From: Eurosta solidaginis
Taxonomy: Eukaryota > Arthropoda > Insecta > Diptera > Tephritidae
DNA: 64,000 bases
Direction: 5' to 3'
NCBI RefSeq assembly: GCF_040869045.1
Contig: NC_090319.1
Location: forward strand, 395,575,601-395,639,600
The position numbers and the translations under genes were made by a program. The notes below the pieces were generated by a model. The model did not search any database. It saw nothing but the letters and a program-made list of their open reading frames with translations, and had not been told where the DNA came from. Position 1 is the stretch's first letter, and the number at the start of each line of letters is the position of its first letter. Shown piece by piece: positions 57,479 to 64,000 of the stretch.

Positions 57479-58199
57479 TCCAGACGTTTGTCTTTGTGAC
57501 TCAATAACGCAAGAACGGCTGGACCGATTTGGATGAAATTTTGCACACATATAGCCAATAGTCTAGAAGGATCTACTAGCTATATATTTTTCAAAAGGGG
57601 CGTGGTCTCCGCCCCCTAGGAACAGTTATAATTTAATTATTATATTTTTTCGTCTTTGCGACTGAATCACGCCAGAATGGCTACACGGATTTTGATGAAA
57701 TTTGGGACACAGACAGTAGTCTACTAGCGAAATTTTTTTCGAACATGGAAAGAGGGGTGGGGGTCCCAAGACCCTTCGAGAAATTATTTTTCATAATTTT
57801 TACACATTATAACTTTACGTATACTGGCCTTCACCAATATCACAGACTCAAGGGGTCAAATAAGTCGAGGGCTTACAAAGTAAGCAGTGACACCCTCCGC
57901 CCGCCCCCCTTTATCTCCCCCTCTGGTGTAAAATCCATAAATTGTTATAACTCAATCTAAATTTTCTCCTAAATCAATAGTTTTTGGTATCTGGTACATT
58001 CAGAACGAGATCTAGACAATTTTGGAGGAACGATCAGTGGTCCTCTCCTCTACTCCCGCCATCCGCCCTCCATCAATTGTTTTTATTAGCACGCTTTTAT
58101 TAGCTTTACCTGTATGTTTCTATGTAACTTTTTATTCGCTCCAATGCGCCTGCTGCCTTATTAACATGGTTTTATAATTAGCTTCACCTTATTTGTAAT

Positions 58200-61100
58200 C
58201 CCGTAAGGGTCATATCGAGACCCTTCCGGGATCATTTCTGGATGGTTTTCGGGATCGGTCCGGGATTACGCCGGGGTAATTTCGGGACTTTTTCGGGACT
58301 ATTTCGGGATCATTTTGGGACCCTTCCGGGATCATTTCTGTATAGTTTACGGGATCCGTCCGGGATCCCGTCGGGGTTATTTTGGAACATTTTCGGGACT
58401 ATTCCGGAATAATTTCGGGACTATTTCGCGATCATTTGGGGACCCTTCCGGCATCATTTCTGGATGGTTTTCGGGATCCGTGCGGGATCTCGTCGGGGTC
58501 ATATGGGGACTTTTTCGGGATCATTTGAGGGCTCTTCCGGCTTCATTTCTGGATGGTTTTCGGGATCCGTCCGGGATATCGTCGGGGTAATTTGGGGACT
58601 TTTTCGGTATCATTTGGGGGCTCTTCCGGCATCATTTCTGGATGGTTTTCGGGATCCGTTCGGGATCTCGTCGGGGTCATTTGGGGACTTTTTCGGGATA
58701 ATTTTGGGGCTCATCCGGCATTATTTCTGGATGGTGTTCGGGATCCGTCCTGGATCCCGTCGGGGTCATTTCGGGACTTTTTCGCGACTAATACGGGATC
58801 ATTTGGGAACCCTTTCGGCATCATTTCTGGATGGCTTTCGGGATCCGTCCGGGATCCCGTCGGGGTCATTTCGGGACTTTTTTGCGAATAATACGGGATC
58901 ATTTGGGAACCCTTTCGGCATCATTTCTGGATGGTTTTCGGGATCCGTTCGGGATCCCATTAGGGTAATTTCGGGACTATTAGGGGATCATTTGGGAACC
59001 TTTCCGGCATCATTTCTGGATAATTTTCGGGATCCGTCCGGGATGCCGACGAAGTCATTTCGGGACTATTTCGGGATCATTTGGGATACCTACCGGCATC
59101 ATTTCTGGATGGTTTTTGGGATTCGTCCGGGATCCCGTCATGGTCCTTTCGGGACTTTTTTTCGACTAATACGGGATCACTGGCGGACCCTTTCGGCATC
59201 ATTTCTGGATAGTTGTCGGGATCCCGTCACGGTCATTTCGGGACTATTGGGGGATCAGTTGAGGACCTTTCCGGCATAATTTCTGTATTGTTTTCGGAAT
59301 CCTTTCGGGATCCCGTCAGGGTCATTTTGGGACTTTTTCGGGGCTAATACGGGATCATTTGGGGATCCTCTAGGGGTCGTTTCGTGACTTTTTCTGTTTT
59401 ATTTCGGGATCACTTGGGGACCCTTCCGACATAATTTCTTGATGGTTTGCCGGATCCATCAGGGTCATTTCGGGACCACTTTTGGGATCATTTGGGGACC
59501 CTTCCTAGATCATTTCTGGATCCGTCCCGGATGCCGTAGGAGCCATTTCGGGATTTTTTGTTACTTTTCCGGGATAGTTTTTGGACCCTTCCGGGATCAT
59601 TTCTGGATGGTTTTCGGGATCCGTCGTTGATTCCCTCGGAGCCATTTCGGAACCTTTTCTGGAGTATGTCGGGGTCATTTGGGGACTTTTTCGGGATCAT
59701 TTGGGGCTCTTCCGGCATCATTTCTGGATGGTTTTCGGGATCCGTGCGGGTTCTCGTCGGGGTCATTTGGGGACTTTTTCGGGATCATTTGGGGGCTCTT
59801 CCGGCATCATTTCTGGATGGTTTTCGGGATCCGTCCGGGATATCGTCGGGGTCATTTGGGGACTTTTTCGGGATCATTTGGGGGCTCTTCCGGCATCATT
59901 TCTGGATGGTTTTCGGGATCCGTCCGGGATCCCATCAGGGTAATTTCGGGACTATTAGGGGATCATTTGTGGACCTTTCCGGCATCATTTCTGGATAATT
60001 TTCGGTATCCGCCCGGGATGCCGACGAGGTCATTTCGGGATTATTTCGGGATCATTTGGGATACCTACCGGCATCATTTCTGGATGGTTTTTGGGATTTG
60101 TCCGGGATCCCGTCGGGGTCATTTCGGGACTTTTTCTCGACTAATACGGGATCATTTGCGGACCCTTTCGGCATAATTTCTGGATAGTTGTCGGGATCCG
60201 TTCGGGATCCCGTCACGGTCATTTAGGAACTATTAGGGGATCATTTGAGGACCTTTCCGGCATCATTTCTGGATAGTTTGTGGAATCCTTTCGGGATCCC
60301 GTCAGGGTCATTTCGGGGCTTTTTCGGGATCATTTAAGGATGGCTTTCAGGATTCGTCCGGGAACCCGTCAGGGTAATTTCTGGACTTTTCCGAGATTAT
60401 TTCGGGATCATTTTGGGACCTTCCCAAGATCATTTCTGGATGGATTTCGGGATTTGTCCGGGATGCCCTCAGGGTCATTTTGAGACTATTAGGTGAGCAT
60501 TTGAGGACCGTTCCGGCATCACTTCTGGATGGTTTTCGGTATCCGTTCAGATTCCCGTCGGAATAATTGCGGGACTTTTTCGGGATCATTGGGGTCCCTT
60601 CCGACATCATTTCTGGATGGTTTTTGGGATTCGTCCGGCATCCCGTCGGGGTCATTTCGGGGCTTTTTCTCGACTAATACGGGCTCATTTGCGGGCCCTT
60701 TCGGTATCATTTCTGGATAGTTGTCGGGATCCGTTCGGGATCCCGTCAGGGTCTTTTCGGAACTATTGGGAGATCATTTGAGGACCTTTCCGGCATCATT
60801 TCTGGTTAGTTTTCGGGATCCTTTCCGGGTCCCATCAGGGTCATTTCGGGACTTTTTCGGCATTATTTAAGATTGGTTTTCAGGATTCGTCCGGGATCCG
60901 TCAGGGTAATTTCTTGACTTTTCCCAGACTATTTCGGGATAATTTTGGGACCCTCCCAAGATCATTTCTGGATGGATTTCGGGATCTGTCCGGGATGCCG
61001 TCAGGGTCATTTTGGGACTATTAGGTGATCATTTGAGGACCTTTTCGGCATCACTTCTGGATGGTTTTCGGTATCCGCTCAGGATCCCGTCGGAATTATT

Positions 61101-62790
61101 GCGGGACTTTTTCGGGTTCATTTGGTGTCCCTTCCGGCATCATTTCTGGATGGTTTTTGGGATTCGTCCGGCATCCCGTCGGGTTAATTTCGGGACTTTT
61201 TCTCGACTAATACCTGATCATTTGCGGGCCCTTTCGGCATCATTTCTAGATAGTTGTCGGGATCCGTTCGGGATCCCTTCAGGGTCTTTTCGGAACTATT
61301 AGGTGATCATTTGAGGACATTTCCGGCATCATTTCTGGATAGTTTTCGGGATCCTTTCGGGGTCCAGTCAGGGTCATTTCGGGACTTTTTCGGGATAATT
61401 TAGAGATGGCTTTCAGGATTCGTCCGGGAACCCGTCAGGGTGATTTCTGAACTTTTCCGAGACTATTTCGGGATAATTTTGGGACCTTCCCAAGATCATT
61501 TCTGGATGGATTTTGGGATCAGTCCGGGATGCCGTCAGGGTCATTTTGGTATTAGGTGATCATTTGAGGACCTTTCCGGCATCACTTCTGGATGGTTTTC
61601 GGTATCCGATCAGGATCCCCTCGGAATCATTGCGGGACTTTTACGGAATCATTTGGGATTCCTTCCGGCATCATTTCTGGATGGTTTTCGGGATTTGTCC
61701 GGGATCCCGTCGGGGTTATTTCGGGAACATTTCGGGGCTACTACGGGATCATTTGGGGATCCTCTATGGGTCGTTTCGTGACTTTCGAGATCCCGTCAGA
61801 GTCATTTCGGGACTTCTTCGGGACTATATCGGGATCATTTCTGGATGGTTTATGGGATCCGTCCATGACCCCTTAAGGGTCATTTCGGGACTATTAGGTG
61901 ATCATTTGAGGATCTTTCCGGCATCACTTCTGGATGATTTTCGGTATCCGTCCGGGATCCCGTCGAAGTCAATGCGGGACTTTTACGGAATCATTTGGGA
62001 TTCCTTCCGGCATCATTTCTGGATGGTTTTCGGGATTTGTCCGGGATCCCGTCGGGGTTATTTCGGGACCTTTTCGGGGCTACTACGGGATCATTTGGGG
62101 ATCCTCTATGGGTCGTTTCGTGACTTTTTCTGTATTATTTCGGGATCATTTTGGGACCCTTTCGGCATAATTTCTTGATGGTTTGCCGGATCCATCAAGG
62201 TCATTTCGGGAACATTTTGGGATCATTTGGGGACCCTTCCGAGATCATTTCTGGATCCGTCCGGGATGCCGTAGGAGCCATTTCGGGATTTTTTGTTACT
62301 TTTCCGGGATAGTTTTTGCACCCTTCCGGGATCATTTCTGGATCTGTGCGGGATCCCATCTGGGTCAATTCCGGACTATTTCGGGATCATTTTGGAATCC
62401 TTCCGGAATCATTTCTGTATGGTTTTCGCGATCCATCGTGGATCCCCTCGGAGCCATTTCGGAACTTTTTCCGGAGTTAGTCGGGATAATTTAGGGACCC
62501 TTCCTGGATATTTTCTGGATGGTTTTTGAGATCCGCCCGGGAGCCAGTCAGGGTCATTTCGAAACCTTTTCGGGATCATTTTGGAACACCTTCAGGGATC
62601 ATTTCTGTGTGGTTCTCTACATACGTCTAGAATCGTGTCGCTCTCATTTCGGGTTTTTTTGGGACTATTCGGGGAACTTTTGGAGACCCTTTCGGGGCAT
62701 TTCTGGATGGTTTTCGGGATCCGTCCGCGATAGCGTTGGGGTCATTTCGTAGCTTTTTCTGGATAATTTCGGGATCATTTGGGATCCTAT
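58200..62790. repeat. GC-rich tandem array of 89- and 100-bp units
   Basis: Landmark CAT(C/T)ATTTCTGGAT recurs at 58452, 58541, 58630, 58719, 58819, 58919, 59008, 59097 and 59197, spacings of 89 or 100 bp. Units are built on CGGGATCATTTGGGGACC, TTTCGGGATCCGTCCGGGAT and CCCGTCGGGGTCATTTCGGG. The array continues, more diverged, to about 62790. The long overlapping open frames within it are treated as by-products. Confidence 0.9.
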
Positions 62791-62947
62791 CAGGTTATCA
62801 GCTCATTTAGTTCTTTTTTTTACTCAATTACAAAAATATAATGCATTAGACAGAAAACAAAATTTTAAACAGATAATAAGCAGGCTAACGCGAATAGCCC
62901 ATATATTTAAAATTTTCCTTGCGGACGGGGCCGCGGGTAAAGGCTAG

Positions 62948-64000
62948 TATATATTATAAATGGCAAAGTTTGGATGTTTGGATGTTTAGATGTTTGGATG
63001 TTTGTCCAGACGTTTGTCTTTGTGACTCAATCACGCAAGAACGGCTGGACCGATTTGGATGAAATTTTGCACACATATAGCCAATAGTCTTGAAGGATCT
63101 ACTAGCTATATATTTTTCAAAAGGGGCGTGGTCCCCGCCCCCTAGGAACAGTTATAATTTAATTATTATATTTTTTCGTCTTTGCGACTGAATCACGCCA
63201 GAATGGCTACACGGATTTTGATGAAATTTGGGACACAGACAACAGTCTACTAGCGAAATTTTTTCCGGACTTTTTCTGGGGACCCTTCCGGCATCATTTC
63301 TTGATGGTTTGCCGGATCCATCAGGGTCATTTCTGGACCATTTGGGATCATTTGGGGACCCTTCCGAGGTCATTTCTGGATCCGTCCGGAATGCCGTAGG
63401 AGTAATTTTGAAATTTTTTTGTTACTTTTTCGGGATAGTTTTGGGACCCTTCCGGGATCATTTCTGCATCCGTGCGGGATCCCATCGGGGTCATTCCCAG
63501 ACCATTTCGGGATCATTTTGGGACCCTTCCGAAATCATATCTATATGGTTTTCGCGATCCGTCGTGGATCCCCTCGTGGTCATTTCGGAACTTTTCCGGA
63601 CTATGTCGGGATAATTTAGGAATCCTTCCTGGCTATTTTCTGGATGGTTTTTGAGGTCCGTACGGGAGCCCGTCAGGGTCATTTCGGAACTTTCTCGGGA
63701 CTATTTCGGGATCATTTTGGTACCCTTCAGGGATCATTTGTGTGGTTCTCTGGATAAGTCTATAATCGTGTCGTTGTCATTTTGGGTTTGTTGGGGACTA
63801 TTCCGGGAACTTTTGGAGAAGCTTCCGGGGCATTTCTGGATGGTTTTCGGGATCCGTCCGCGATAGCGTCGGGGTCATTTCGTGGCGCTTTTTCTGGATA
63901 ATTTCGGGATCATTTGGGGATCCTATCAGGTTATCAGCTCATTTAGTTCTTTTTTTTTACTCAATTACAAAAATAAAATGCATTAGACAGAAAAAAATGT
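62948..64000 (+). mobile_element. Helitron-like element 2, head-to-tail with element 1, runs off the window
   Basis: TATATATTATAAATGGCAAA follows directly on the CTAG of element 1. The first 310 bp closely match 57358..57755, then the same 89/100-bp array family follows (63262..63935). The last 60 bp match 62800..62870, shortly before the expected terminus. Confidence 0.7.
63262..63935. repeat. Tandem array of element 2 (same family as 58200..62790)
   Basis: Shares units with the right-hand part of array 1, for example TTACTTTTTCGGGATAGTTT and CGATAGCGTCGGGGTCATTT. It is much shorter. Confidence 0.85.

Larger units (their letters stand above)
57353..62947 (+). mobile_element. Helitron-like element 1 with a large internal tandem array
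   Basis: The left end is TCTAATATATATTATAAATG (57353). The right end has CTTGCGGACGGGGCCGCGGG, then TAAAGGCTAG followed by T (62944..62948), matching the hairpin-plus-CTAG terminus of insect Helitrons. The 5' part contains GGACCGATTTGGATGAAATT, a block I associate with insect Helitrons. No Rep/helicase is present. The 5' TC is a few bases away from the segment shared with element 2, so the exact start is approximate. Confidence 0.7.

Noticed and set aside
58464..59279. 271-codon frame in the GC-rich array as a gene
   Set aside because: It is built from 89/100-bp units read in rotating frames, with similar frames open in parallel; no codon-level constraint is visible.

Overview
The window looks like nuclear DNA of a higher fly (Diptera), most likely a tephritid fruit fly or close relative. 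The basis is two AT-rich intron-bounded exons of an octopamine receptor that closely resembles Drosophila Oamb, a very high load of fly-type transposable elements, and several dispersed repeats that I associate with tephritid genomes. The species assignment is inference. No rRNA, tRNA gene, CRISPR array or bacterial-style operon was seen.

Host genes. (1) Two alternative 3'-terminal exons of an Oamb-like octopamine receptor lie on the + strand at 7673..8622 and 28727..29706. Each carries the end of intracellular loop 3, TM6, TM7 and its own tail and stop, and both acceptors have the same phase, so they look mutually exclusive. (2) Two paralogous small secreted proteins with six conserved cysteines lie at 47918..48505 and 51692..52267; I do not recognise the family. 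(3) A minus-strand reading frame at 30204..30915 encodes a Gly/Ser-rich protein interrupted by one stop codon.

Mobile DNA by region. 1.6-3.1 kb: a LINE fragment capped by a MITE. 8.8-12.4 kb: clusters of a P-like MITE nested in itself, plus two PIF/Harbinger-like MITEs. 12.5-27.5 kb: one complete, very young Ty3/gypsy-type LTR element on the minus strand with exceptionally long LTRs (about 3.77 kb each), a 4-bp target duplication, a tRNA-Lys primer site and intact gag and pol; it sits in the intron between the two receptor exons. 33-34.8 kb: a repeat-rich element ending in 129-bp tandem units. 35-41.6 kb: dispersed repeats, a Jockey-like LINE fragment and a decayed copia element carrying a nested MITE pair. 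42.6-45.7 kb: a P-like MITE inside a tandem duplication, a TIR element and a LINE remnant. 46.4-51.5 kb: two 591-bp hAT-like MITEs in inverted orientation around the first secreted-protein gene; the second is inside a decayed hAT element that also holds a Helitron. 52.6-57 kb: hairpin elements and a decayed gypsy pol split by a LINE insertion. 57.35-64 kb: two head-to-tail Helitron-like elements filled with a GC-rich tandem array of 89/100-bp units.

How it fits together. The receptor exons are the conserved backbone; the transposons have stretched the distance between them to about 20 kb. Because the young LTR element lies between the proximal and distal alternative exons, only the isoform using the distal exon must be spliced across it. 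The secreted-protein pair is a local tandem duplication whose first copy has had its C-terminus replaced by repeat sequence. All boundaries, target duplications and motif positions below were read directly from the sequence; family names rest on recalled family features and were not checked by database search.
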